Assembly: GCA_966211965.1 (NCBI GenBank)
Contig: CBIHON010000017.1
Location: forward strand, 37,314-101,313
DNA length: 64,000 nucleotides
Reading direction: 5' to 3'
Source of the DNA: CBIHON01 sp966211965
Lineage (GTDB): Bacteria; Pseudomonadota; Gammaproteobacteria; Burkholderiales; Burkholderiaceae_D
Under the pieces are notes generated by a model. That model searched no databases, was not told where the DNA came from, and worked only from the letters and a program-made list of their open reading frames with translations. Position 1 is the stretch's first letter. Each line of letters begins with the position of its first letter. Positions 8,164 to 16,509 of the stretch are shown here, in pieces. The position numbers and the translations under genes are program-made.

Positions 8164-8187
8164 CTCCTGACAGAACGTTGTCAGGAG
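8164..8187. promoter_or_regulatory. 9-6-9 inverted repeat in the LysR leader
   Basis: CTCCTGACA (8164-8172) and TGTCAGGAG (8179-8187) are perfectly complementary around 6 bases, 24 bases upstream of the LysR start. It could be a leader hairpin or an autoregulatory site. Confidence 0.45.
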
Positions 8188-8303
8188 GGTGGCGGCATGA
8201 TGCGCAACAGGCAAGCGTTTCAATAAGCCGGAATAACTTTGCCATCGGCGGAGCAGGCCGGCGTCAGCAGCTTCGGTGTTCCAATGGAATGCCTCCTTTG
8301 TTT

Positions 8304-8319
8304 GTGTAGCGTGCTACAC
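8304..8319. promoter_or_regulatory. 7-2-7 inverted repeat in the LysR/RND intergenic region
   Basis: GTGTAGC-GT-GCTACAC is a perfect inverted repeat between the LysR gene and the pump genes; a protein-binding site is likely but unproven. Confidence 0.45.
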
Positions 8320-8332
8320 AGCGTCAAAGTGG

Positions 8333-8360
8333 TTGATTGTTCAAATATTTGAACAGTCAA
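8333..8360. promoter_or_regulatory. 28-bp near-perfect palindrome, probable LysR operator
   Basis: Left arm 8333-8346 and right arm 8347-8360 match with one mismatch in 14. The inner 18 bases (TGTTCAAATATTTGAACA) are perfect. It is AT-rich and contains the T-N11-A form of LysR boxes. It lies 78 bases before the ATG of the secreted peptide, in the right place to control the pump operon. Confidence 0.55.
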
Positions 8361-8437
8361 TTCCTGTTTGAGTGATTTATTCAATTATAGAAGAAAGATA
8401 CAGTTCGCTCATTGGCTGTAAAAAGATCGGACCTGTC

Positions 8438-8611
8438 ATGAAATATCGAAATGAAATTGGCGTTTTGTTTACCGTTGCCTTGATGCTGTACTCGTTGGCG
8501 CATGCAGGCGCCAATGAATTACTTTCCTACGGCGGACAGGCTCTGGGTGCCGAAGCCAGCGGTTTCGATGCGTTGGCGTTCCAGATCTTCGGCGACTCGG
8601 CAGGCAAATGA
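8438..8611 (+). CDS. Small secreted peptide upstream of the pseudo-hydrolase
   Basis: A peptide of 57 residues with an apparent signal sequence (MKYRNEIGVLFTVALMLYSL, then AHA as a cleavage motif) and a short Gly/Ala-rich mature part ending FGDSAGK. I do not recognise it. A GTG at 8372 would add 22 residues but destroy the N-terminal signal. The gene ends with an ATGA overlap with the next gene, so it looks translationally coupled to it and to the RND operon. The ribosome site is weak. Confidence 0.55.
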   Translation: MKYRNEIGVLFTVALMLYSLAHAGANELLSYGGQALGAEASGFDALAFQIFGDSAGK

Positions 8612-9444
8612 GCGAGGCGGCAAATCCAGGCGTGGTGGCGGTACATGAACTCGCGGTGCAAGGCGCGCACGGCACGCTGCCTGCGCGGTTGTATTGCTTG
8701 GCCACGGCGTGTGCATCGCGAGCGTCCGGCTTGATCGTATTCTTCCATCAAGGCAGCTTCGTTGCCGGCAATCTGGACGAAGTCGATGGATTCATGCGCG
8801 CGCTGGTGGAGCGGACCGGGCATCGCGTGCTGTCCTCCAGCTACACACTGGCCGGCGAACAGCCTTTTCCGGCAGCTGCCGAGGATGCACATGCGGTGCT
8901 GCTGTGGGCGGCGAAACAGCGCCGCAAGATTGGCTGGGACGGCACACAGATGATCGTCGCCGGCCTGGAGGCTGGCGGCAATCTGGCGGCGGTTGCCAGC
9001 CTGATGGCGCGCGACCGGGGCGGACCGGCCATTGCAGGGCAAATTTTGCTGATGCCGATGCTCGATCCCGGCCTGACCAGTTGCTCGATGCGCTCGCTGC
9101 CCCAGGATCGCGGTGTGGCCGGTGTGGCCGACGCCTGTGCCGCCGGTTATCGCGGCTATCTGCAAAATGCGTCGGACCGCATCCATCCGTATGCATCGCC
9201 GTTGCAATCGAGCCGGCTCAGGCATCTGCCGTCCGCGCTGATCCTGTCGGCCGAAGACGACCCCTTGCGCGACGAGGCCGAGCAATACGCCGCCAAGCTG
9301 GATGCCTGCGGCGTCAAGACCCGGCTGCGACGCCTGCCGCCGATGCCTCTGCAGAAGCCGGACGCACGTTGCGAGTGTGCCTGCAGAGGCATGGTCCTGG
9401 ACGAGATTACGGCCTTCATCGGCACACTGGCTATGCAAGTTTAG
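8608..9444 (+). CDS. Alpha/beta-hydrolase-fold protein, probably inactive (HSL family)
   Basis: A 278-residue relative of the hormone-sensitive-lipase (alpha/beta hydrolase 3) family. The fold markers are there: the oxyanion-loop position (FHQGSFVAGN, normally HGGGFxxG), PFPAAAEDAHA, ARDRGGP, and the acid residue in SAEDDPLRDEA. The nucleophile elbow, normally GDSAGGN, reads GLEAGGN, so the catalytic Ser is Glu, and no His is seen at the C-terminal catalytic position (RLPPMPLQKPDARC). It is thus likely non-catalytic, perhaps a binding protein. It is first or second gene of the RND pump operon, which suggests a role in substrate sensing or pump function. Confidence 0.8.
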   Translation: MSEAANPGVVAVHELAVQGAHGTLPARLYCLATACASRASGLIVFFHQGSFVAGNLDEVDGFMRALVERTGHRVLSSSYTLAGEQPFPAAAEDAHAVLLWAAKQRRKIGWDGTQMIVAGLEAGGNLAAVASLMARDRGGPAIAGQILLMPMLDPGLTSCSMRSLPQDRGVAGVADACAAGYRGYLQNASDRIHPYASPLQSSRLRHLPSALILSAEDDPLRDEAEQYAAKLDACGVKTRLRRLPPMPLQKPDARCECACRGMVLDEITAFIGTLAMQV

Positions 9445-9510
9445 TAAAGCACGACGGCGTCCGGCACTTGTCCGGCGTCCCATTCAATCCACTTTGAAGA
9501 CGAGAACAAC

Positions 9511-10743
9511 ATGAAAAAAATCTTGAAATCAGCCACCGTCACGCGCGCCTTGCCGGCCGCACTGAGCGTCCTGGCCGCCGCCGTGCTGGCCGCCTGCGGC
9601 AATCCCGCCGCGCAGGAAGTTGCACAGCCCCCGGCTGGCGGACCGCCGATCACCGCGGCGGCTGTGCTGGAGAAATCGATCGCCGAAACCCAGGAGTTTT
9701 CCGGCCGTCTGGAAGCCGTCGAGCGCGTCGAAATCCGGCCGCGCGTGGCCGGCTTCATCACCTCGGTCAATTTCAAGTCGGGCGCCGAAGTCAAAAAGGG
9801 AGAGGTCCTGTTCGTCATCGATCCGCGTCCTTATCAAGCTGAAGCCAGCCGCGCCGAAGCGGCGGCGTTGTCGGCGCGCGCCAAGGCCGATCACGCCAAG
9901 CTTGAACTTGCCCGGGCCGAAAAGCTGGTGGCCGAAAAAGCCATCCCGCAACGCGAACTCGATGAGAAAGCCGCCAACCTGAAGGAACTCGACGCTACCG
10001 CCCGCGCCGCGCAAGCGTCTGCGGAAGCGGCTGCGCTGAACCTGAGTTTCACCCAGGTGCGCTCGCCCATCAACGGCCGCGTCAGCAAGGCCGAAGTCAC
10101 CTTGGGCAACCTGGTCGACGGCAATGCGCTGCTGACCTCGGTGGTGTCGGACGATGCGATCTACGCCAGTTTCAACGGCGACGAGGATACCTATCTGCGC
10201 CTGCATGCATCGCGCAAAGGCAAGCCGGTGGCGGTGCGTATCGGCCTGGCCAATGAAACCGGCTATCCGCACGAAGGCAAGCTCGAATTCATCGACAACC
10301 GGGTCGATCCCGCGACCGGCAGCGTGCGCATGCGGGCCGTCTTCAACAACGCCGATGACGCTTTGGCGCCGGGCTTGTTCGCCCGGGTTCAAGTCGGCGG
10401 CGGCGGGGTCACCAGCAAAGCGGTAATGGTGGCCGAGCGTGCCATCGGCACCGACCAAAACCGCAAGTTCGTGTTCGTTGTCAATGCGGAAAACAAGGCC
10501 GAGTATCGCCCGGTCACGCTCGGTCCGATCGTCGACGGGTTGCGGGTGGTGCAGAGCGGCCTCAAGCCGGGCGAGAAAATCGTGGTCAACGGCCTGCAAC
10601 GGGTGCGCCCGGGCGCGCCGGTGACGGCGCAATTGGTGGCGATGGACGCCGATCCCGCGGCGGCCAAGGAAGGACCGGGTAAGGCCGCTGCCAAGTCCGA
10701 GACCAAGTCCGGCGGTAAACCGGACGCGCCGGCCGCGTCCTGA
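9511..10743 (+). CDS. RND efflux periplasmic adaptor (MexE-like membrane fusion lipoprotein)
   Basis: A 410-residue membrane fusion protein linking the inner-membrane pump to the outer-membrane channel. It has a lipoprotein signal (VLAAAVLAACGN, Cys acylated), a barrel-sandwich/lipoyl part starting EFSGRLEAVERVEIRPRVAG, an alpha-hairpin rich in Ala/Glu (about residues 105-175), then TQVRSPINGRVSKAEV and the beta-barrel and membrane-proximal domains. The C-terminal tail is Lys/Ala-rich. It is followed by the permease and OM factor genes on the same strand, with a terminator-like hairpin before the permease. Confidence 0.94.
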   Translation: MKKILKSATVTRALPAALSVLAAAVLAACGNPAAQEVAQPPAGGPPITAAAVLEKSIAETQEFSGRLEAVERVEIRPRVAGFITSVNFKSGAEVKKGEVLFVIDPRPYQAEASRAEAAALSARAKADHAKLELARAEKLVAEKAIPQRELDEKAANLKELDATARAAQASAEAAALNLSFTQVRSPINGRVSKAEVTLGNLVDGNALLTSVVSDDAIYASFNGDEDTYLRLHASRKGKPVAVRIGLANETGYPHEGKLEFIDNRVDPATGSVRMRAVFNNADDALAPGLFARVQVGGGGVTSKAVMVAERAIGTDQNRKFVFVVNAENKAEYRPVTLGPIVDGLRVVQSGLKPGEKIVVNGLQRVRPGAPVTAQLVAMDADPAAAKEGPGKAAAKSETKSGGKPDAPAAS

Positions 10744-10779
10744 TAAATCACCTCAGGCACTGCTTGCCAAGCTGACGAG

Positions 10780-10842
10780 GAGGGACGCAGCATGCGCCGT
10801 GCGCACGAATGCGTCGTCATTCATGCTGCGTCCCTCTTTTTT
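10780..10842 (+). terminator. Terminator-like hairpin inside the RND operon
   Basis: A perfect 15-base stem (GAGGGACGCAGCATG at 10780-10794, its complement at 10822-10836) with a 27-base loop is followed at once by six T. By sequence this is an intrinsic terminator for plus-strand transcription. It stands between the adaptor and permease genes and so could reduce permease expression relative to the adaptor. Confidence 0.7.
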
Positions 10843-10904
10843 GGCAGGCCGTGTTCTTCTCCATCATGGACGTGCGTAACATCAGTTGACTAACGAGAAC
10901 CCAT

Positions 10905-13900
10905 ATGAACTTTTCCCGATTTTTTATCGACCGCCCCATTTTTGCGGCGGTCCTCTCGATCCTGATATTCGTGGCCGGCCTTATCGCCATCTTCAAGCTG
11001 CCGATCTCGGAATATCCCGACGTGGTGCCGCCCTCGGTGGTGGTGCGCGCGCAGTATCCGGGCGCCAATCCGAAAGTGATTTCGGAAACCGTCGCCGCAC
11101 CGCTGGAAGAACAGATCAACGGCGTCGAGAACATGCTGTACATGTCCTCGCAGGCGACTTCCGACGGTTCGCTGGCGCTGACCGTCACCTTCAAGGTCGG
11201 CACCAATGTCGAGCAAGCCGAGTCGCAAGTGCAGAACCGCGTGCAGCGCGCCTTGCCGCGTTTGCCGGAAGAAGTGCGGCAGATCGGCGTCACTACCGTC
11301 AAGAGTTCGCCCAACCTGACTTTGGTGGTGCACTTGTCTTCGCCCAATGGACGCTATGACGACGTCTACCTGCGCAATTACGCGGTGCTGAACATCAAGG
11401 ACCAGCTCTCGCGCATTCCCGGCATGGGCGAAACCCTGTTGTTCGGCGCCGGCGATTATGCAATGCGCGTTTGGCTCGATCCGCAAAAGGTCGCGGCGCG
11501 CGGCCTGACCGCGTCCGACGTCGTGACCGCGATCCGCGAGCAGAATGTCCAGGTTGCGGCCGGCGTGGTCGGCGCCGCGCCTTCCAAGGATGCCGAGTTC
11601 CAGCTGACGGTCAACACCCAAGGGCGCCTGCAAAGCGAAGCCGAGTTCGGCGCGATCATCGTGCGCACCGGCGCCGACGGCGCGGTGACCTTGTTGAAGG
11701 ACGTGGCCCGCATCGAACTCGGGTCCACCGGCTATGCGCTGCGCTCGCTGCTCAACAACAAATCGGCGGCGGCGATTGCGATCTTCGAAGCGCCGCATGC
11801 CAATGCGCTGCAATTGTCGGCCGATGTGCGCGCCAAGATGGAAGAGCTGAAAAAGGATTTCCCGGAAGGCGTCGACTACAGCGTCGTGTATGACCCGACG
11901 CAGTTCGTGCGCGAATCCATCCGCGCCGTGATCCACACGCTGCTGGAGGCGGTCGCACTGGTGGTGCTGGTGGTGATCGTCTTCCTGCAAACCTGGCGCG
12001 CCTCGATCATTCCGCTGGTGGCGGTGCCGGTTTCCATCATCGGGACTTTCGCCGTGCTGCTGGGCTTTGGCTTTTCGATCAATACGCTGTCGCTGTTCGG
12101 GCTGGTGCTCGCGATCGGCATCGTGGTCGACGACGCGATCGTGGTGGTGGAAAACGTCGAGCGCAACATCCAGGCCGGTTTGAACCCGCGTGACGCCACG
12201 GTGCAGGCGATGAAGGAAGTCAGCGGCCCGATCATCGCGATTGCGCTGGTGCTGTGCGCGGTATTCGTTCCGATCGCTTTCGTGTCGGGCTTGTCGGGCC
12301 AGTTCTATCGCCAGTTCGCGCTGACCATCGCGATCTCGACCGTGATTTCCGCCTTTAATTCGCTGACCTTGTCGCCGGCCCTGGCGGCCGCTTTGCTCAA
12401 GCCGCACGACGCGCCGAAGGATGCTTTGACGCGCGGCATGGACAAGATCTTCGGCCGCTTCTTCAACTGGTTCAATCGCGTCTTCGGCCGCGCTTCGCAT
12501 GGCTATGAAAGCGGGGTGAAAGGCGTGCTGGGGCGCAAGACCATTGCGCTCACGGTATATGCATTGCTGGCGGTGGCTGCGCTGTTCGTGTTCAAGTCGG
12601 TGCCGAGCGGCTTCGTGCCGGGACAGGACAAGCAATACCTGGTCGGCTTCGCGCAATTGCCGGATGCTGCTTCGCTGGAACGCACCGATGCGGTGATTCG
12701 CCGCATGTCGGATATTGCGCAGTCGATCCCGGGCGTGCAGGACTCGGTGGCGTTTCCCGGGCTGTCGATCAACGGCTTTACCAATGCGCCGAATTCCGGC
12801 ATCGTGTTTTACACGCTCAAACCGTTCTCGGAGCGCACCTCGCCGCAGCAATCCGGCGCGGCGATTGCGCAGCAGATCAACCAGAAACTGGGCGCGATCC
12901 AGGATGCCTTCATCATGGTATTCCCGCCGCCGCCGGTGAATGGACTCGGGACGATCGGCGGCTTCAAGATGATGCTGGAGGACCGCGGCAACGTGGGCTA
13001 CGACGAAATGTACAAGGCGGTGCAGGCGCTGCAGATGAAAGCTTGGCAAACGCCGCAACTGGCCGGGGTATTTTCGAGCTACCAGATCAACGTGCCGCAA
13101 TTGTTCGCCGACGTTGATCGCACCAAGGCCAAGCAGATGGACGTGCCGCTGGCGGCGATTTACCAGACGCTGCAGATCAACCTGGGCTCGCTGTATGTGA
13201 ACGATTTCAACCAGTTCGGACGCACTTACCAGGTCAAGGTGCAGGCCGACGCGCCGTTCCGTTCGCATGCGCAGGATATCGCGCAACTGAAGGTGCGCAG
13301 CAACAAGGGCGAGATGGTTCCGCTGTCGTCGCTGATGCGGGTCAAGGACAGCTATGGCCCGGACCGCGTGCAGCGCTATAACGCCTACCTGTCGGCCGAC
13401 GTCAACGGCGGCCCGGCGCCCGGCGTATCGAGCGGGCAGGCCCAGGCCGCGATGGAAAAAATCGCCAAGGAAGTCCTGCCCAAAGGCGTGAGCTACGAGT
13501 GGACCGAGCTGACCTACCAGGAAATCCTGGCCGGCAATACGATGGTGTTCGTGTTCCCGCTGTGCGTGCTGCTGGTGTTCCTGGTGCTGGCCGCGCAGTA
13601 TGAAAGCTGGACCCTGCCGCTGGCGGTGATCCTGATCGTGCCGACCTCGATTCTCTGCGCGCTGATCGGCGTGAAATTGACGCATGGCGACAACAACATC
13701 TTCACCCAGATTGCGCTCTTCGTGCTGGTGGGACTGGCGTCGAAGAATGCGATCCTGATCGTCGAATTTGCGCGCGAGCTGGAAGACCACGGCCGCAGCG
13801 TGGTGCAGGCCGCCTTGGAAGCTTGCCGCCTGCGGTTGCGGCCGATCCTGATGACCTCGATCGCGTTCATCATGGGGGTGGTGCCGCTGGTGTTTTCTAC

Positions 13901-14084
13901 CGGCGCCGGCGCCGAAATGCGGCACGCGATGGGCGTCGCGGTGTTCTCTGGGATGCTGGGCGTGACCTTCTTCGGATTGTTCCTGACGCCGGTGTTCTAT
14001 GTGCTGCTGCGCACGCTGGCCAAGCGGCTGGAAGGGCGCAAGCAGGCAACGGCTGGCGCCATCCCTTTAACCACACAGGATTGA
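10905..14084 (+). CDS. mexF: RND multidrug efflux permease (MexF-like, HAE1 family)
   Basis: A 1059-residue inner-membrane proton/drug antiporter. The N-terminus MNFSRFFIDRPIFAAVLSIL, the PISEYPDVVPPSVVVRAQYP segment, the TM4 proton-relay motif (GIVVDDAIVVVENVERN, with two Asp), and the second-half motifs (NGFTNAPNSGIVF, FPPPPVNGLGTIGGF) match MexF closely by recall. There are twelve TM segments in the standard 1+5+1+5 layout and two large periplasmic loops. It acts with the adaptor upstream and the OM factor starting 8 bases downstream. Likely substrates by analogy with MexEF-OprN are chloramphenicol, quinolones and trimethoprim; the true range is not shown. Confidence 0.95.
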   Translation: MNFSRFFIDRPIFAAVLSILIFVAGLIAIFKLPISEYPDVVPPSVVVRAQYPGANPKVISETVAAPLEEQINGVENMLYMSSQATSDGSLALTVTFKVGTNVEQAESQVQNRVQRALPRLPEEVRQIGVTTVKSSPNLTLVVHLSSPNGRYDDVYLRNYAVLNIKDQLSRIPGMGETLLFGAGDYAMRVWLDPQKVAARGLTASDVVTAIREQNVQVAAGVVGAAPSKDAEFQLTVNTQGRLQSEAEFGAIIVRTGADGAVTLLKDVARIELGSTGYALRSLLNNKSAAAIAIFEAPHANALQLSADVRAKMEELKKDFPEGVDYSVVYDPTQFVRESIRAVIHTLLEAVALVVLVVIVFLQTWRASIIPLVAVPVSIIGTFAVLLGFGFSINTLSLFGLVLAIGIVVDDAIVVVENVERNIQAGLNPRDATVQAMKEVSGPIIAIALVLCAVFVPIAFVSGLSGQFYRQFALTIAISTVISAFNSLTLSPALAAALLKPHDAPKDALTRGMDKIFGRFFNWFNRVFGRASHGYESGVKGVLGRKTIALTVYALLAVAALFVFKSVPSGFVPGQDKQYLVGFAQLPDAASLERTDAVIRRMSDIAQSIPGVQDSVAFPGLSINGFTNAPNSGIVFYTLKPFSERTSPQQSGAAIAQQINQKLGAIQDAFIMVFPPPPVNGLGTIGGFKMMLEDRGNVGYDEMYKAVQALQMKAWQTPQLAGVFSSYQINVPQLFADVDRTKAKQMDVPLAAIYQTLQINLGSLYVNDFNQFGRTYQVKVQADAPFRSHAQDIAQLKVRSNKGEMVPLSSLMRVKDSYGPDRVQRYNAYLSADVNGGPAPGVSSGQAQAAMEKIAKEVLPKGVSYEWTELTYQEILAGNTMVFVFPLCVLLVFLVLAAQYESWTLPLAVILIVPTSILCALIGVKLTHGDNNIFTQIALFVLVGLASKNAILIVEFARELEDHGRSVVQAALEACRLRLRPILMTSIAFIMGVVPLVFSTGAGAEMRHAMGVAVFSGMLGVTFFGLFLTPVFYVLLRTLAKRLEGRKQATAGAIPLTTQD

Positions 14085-14092
14085 GACACGAC

Positions 14093-15550
14093 ATGAAAAA
14101 CAAACTCTCCTTATCAGGCGTGCAGTTCAAACCTGCGCTGACGGCACTCTTGGCCGCGCTGGTGCTGGCAGGCTGCGCCACCGCGCCTGAATTGCAGACG
14201 CCGAAGATCGATGTGCCGGCGGCCTACAAGGAAGCCGATGCTCAAGCGGCGCGCTGGAAGCCTGCGCAACCGGCCGAAGCGCAGCCGCGCGGCGAATGGT
14301 GGAAAGCCTTCGACGACGCTGCCTTGAACCGTTTGATCGACGAGGCGGCCTCCGCCAATGCCAACCTCGCGGCGGCAGCGGCGCGCGTCAAGCAGGCGCG
14401 TGCTCTGGCCGGTATCACCGAGGCCGATCGCGTGCCATCCGTCAACGCGCAATTCGGCCCGCAACGTGCACGGGTATCCGATGTCTCGCTCGGTTTGCCG
14501 CAAGGCACGGCAATTGCGCCCGCCACCGCATGGCAGGCCAAACTCAGCGCCAGTTACGAGGTGGATTTGTTCGGCCGCGTGGCCGGCAGCGTCAATGCCG
14601 CGCGAGCCGATGCCGCTGCCAGCGAAGCCTTGTACCGCTCGGTGCTGCTGGCCTTGCAAGCCGACGTCGCACAGACGTATTTCCGCTTGCGCGGCGCCGA
14701 CGCCGAACAGGCGTTGCTGGACGAAACGGTACGCTTGCGCGAGGAAAACGTGCGCATCAACCAGCGTCGCTACGACCTCGGCGACCTGGGAGAACTTGAA
14801 CTGGAACGCGCCAAGACCGAGTTGGCGACCACGCGCACCGAAGCCCTTGGCGTGCAGCGCCAGCGTGCGCAGTTGGAGCATGCGCTGGCGGTCTTGCTGG
14901 GCAAACCGGCTCCGGCTTTCAACGCGGCTCCTGCACCGCTGTTGCCGGCAATGACGCTGCCCGGCATTCCTGCCGGGCTGCCTTCATCCTTGTTGGAGCG
15001 CCGGCCCGACATCGCCGCGGCGCAACGCGCAATGGCTGCGTCCAATGCGCGTATCGGCGTCGCCAAGTCCGCAATGTTCCCCTCGCTCAGTTTGACTGCC
15101 GCCGGCGGCTTCGAATCGGAGAGCCTGTCCGATCTGTTCAACTGGAGCAGCCGCAGCTGGCTGCTGGGCGCCTTGCTGGCGATGCCGATCATCGACGGCG
15201 GCCGCAACCGGGCCAATATCGCACGCAGCGAAGCGGTGCTGGAAGAGTCGGTTGCGAATTACCGGCAAAGCGTGCTTGCCGCATTTGCCGAGGTCGAAGA
15301 CAATCTGGCCGGCTTACGCATTCTCGGCGGTCAAGCCAAGGCAACCAACGATGCGCTGGCCGCCGCGCGCCGTGCCGCCGACCTGGCACGCAAGCTCTAT
15401 CAGGCCGGTTCGGCGGGTTATCTCGAAGTGCTTGATGCGCAGCGCAATTTACTGGCGATCGAGCGTAGCGAGGTGCAGCTGCGAGCTAGCCGGGCCACCA
15501 CGACGGTGGCGCTGATCCGTTCGCTCGGGGGCGGCTGGCAAAGCGAATAA
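14093..15550 (+). CDS. RND outer-membrane factor lipoprotein (NodT/OprN family)
   Basis: A 485-residue TolC-like channel of the NodT family. The reading frame opens at 13823 inside the permease gene; the ATG at 14093 starts a clear lipoprotein signal (LLAALVLAGCATAPEL). Two repeated OEP domains are visible: WKAFDDAALNRLIDEAASAN at the start of the first and the SLLERRPDIAAAQRAM segment at the start of the second. Coiled-coil Ala-rich helices follow each. It completes the tripartite pump. Its gene ends the operon; the next gene is 269 bases away. Confidence 0.94.
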   Translation: MKNKLSLSGVQFKPALTALLAALVLAGCATAPELQTPKIDVPAAYKEADAQAARWKPAQPAEAQPRGEWWKAFDDAALNRLIDEAASANANLAAAAARVKQARALAGITEADRVPSVNAQFGPQRARVSDVSLGLPQGTAIAPATAWQAKLSASYEVDLFGRVAGSVNAARADAAASEALYRSVLLALQADVAQTYFRLRGADAEQALLDETVRLREENVRINQRRYDLGDLGELELERAKTELATTRTEALGVQRQRAQLEHALAVLLGKPAPAFNAAPAPLLPAMTLPGIPAGLPSSLLERRPDIAAAQRAMAASNARIGVAKSAMFPSLSLTAAGGFESESLSDLFNWSSRSWLLGALLAMPIIDGGRNRANIARSEAVLEESVANYRQSVLAAFAEVEDNLAGLRILGGQAKATNDALAAARRAADLARKLYQAGSAGYLEVLDAQRNLLAIERSEVQLRASRATTTVALIRSLGGGWQSE

Positions 15551-15819
15551 TAGGAGGGAGGGCGGCCGATTTTCTTGCCGATGGTGTCGCCGCCGGACAC
15601 CCTTGGCAGCCGCCAAGGCGGCTCTGAAGCCGGTTAAGTGTTGTTTGAAAGCAAATATAAGCTTGGCGTTGCGCCATTTTTGTGAATTAGGCAATAAATT
15701 GGTGGTAGGATAGCTTTTCAGCGCAAACAATCCTGTTCAGCATCGTTTCCGCATCGCCGTACGGCCTTGCGTGTTTTGCAGCTGACATCAATTGAAGTGC
15801 AATCATAAAAGAGGAGATA

Positions 15820-16128
15820 ATGATGAGCGCCAATAATTTGTCGGACGATCCCGCCTACGACCCTAATCATTTGCTGGATGTCCTGATTGAAAAACTCCAT
15901 TTGAAGAATGACGCCGCGCTGTCGCGCATGCTGGAGGTAGCGCCGCCGGTGATCAGTAAGATCCGCCACCGCCGCCTGCCGGTGGGCGCCTCCATGTTGA
16001 TCCGGATGCATGAGGAGAGCGGCTTGAGTGTGCGTGAATTGCGTGTCCTGATGGGCGATCGGCGCGATAAATTCCGCATCAGCCCGGAGCAGTTCAAACC
16101 CAAAACGCCGCCCGCCGAGCAATCCTGA
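15820..16128 (+). CDS. Small HTH-like conserved protein
   Basis: A 102-residue basic protein without signal peptide. The core (LIEKLHLKNDAALSRMLEVA, then PPVISKIRHRRLPVGASMLI) has the layout of a Cro/XRE-type helix-turn-helix with a turn at VAPPVISK, followed by a charged tail (GDRRDKFRISPEQFKPK). A strong GAGGAGA ribosome site precedes two consecutive ATG codons. It stands alone, 269 bases after the RND operon. DNA binding is inferred from the HTH pattern only; no target is known. Confidence 0.75.
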   Translation: MMSANNLSDDPAYDPNHLLDVLIEKLHLKNDAALSRMLEVAPPVISKIRHRRLPVGASMLIRMHEESGLSVRELRVLMGDRRDKFRISPEQFKPKTPPAEQS

Positions 16129-16166
16129 TATTGAGCTGGAAGCAGCTTGCCGGCGCGGCAGGCAGC

Positions 16167-16319
16167 TTATCCGGTTCGACCATCCCGCGCGATGGCCGCC
16201 AGTTCCCAGCCGAGCCTGCGGCGGATTTCTTGCATTGACGGGGGAACCCGGTGTTCGGCTTGGCGCTGTGCCATGTAGTGCCGGATTCGCTCTTTGGTCG
16301 GTTGCTTGATGTTGTCCAT
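16167..16319 (-). CDS. 50-residue protein with a LexA-like N-terminal motif
   Basis: A short ORF of 50 codons with an AGGAGA ribosome site 7 bases before the ATG. The product starts MDNIKQPTKERIRHYMAQRQ and continues with PPSMQEIRRRLGWEL. The run R-x-Y-M..PPS..EIRRRLG resembles the winged helix of LexA (PPSxxEIxxxLG), but there is no second domain. It is probably a DNA-binding or adaptor micro-protein. It lies 190 bases downstream of regA on the same strand. Confidence 0.55.
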   Translation of the reverse strand: MDNIKQPTKERIRHYMAQRQAEHRVPPSMQEIRRRLGWELAAIARDGRTG

Positions 16320-16509
16320 TGCTCATCTCCTGATAAGAGGAAGCGTCATGATTCGCGGATCGCGAAAGGACCCGCCACAGAATTGAGTAGCGCCAGGAAG
16401 GGCGGCGGTTCAATTGCTTGGCGGTTTGTGATTTCCTTCGGTCGAGGAAAGGGATGAATCGGCTACCGCGCGTTCTTGCGCAGGAACGCCGATCGGTGCC
16501 CCAGCGGCG

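Noticed and set aside
10890..13925. A 1011-codon open frame on the minus strand opposite the RND permease gene
   Set aside because: It is His/Gln/Arg-rich without family motifs, has no ribosome site, and lies opposite an unmistakable permease; it is a GC-skew shadow.
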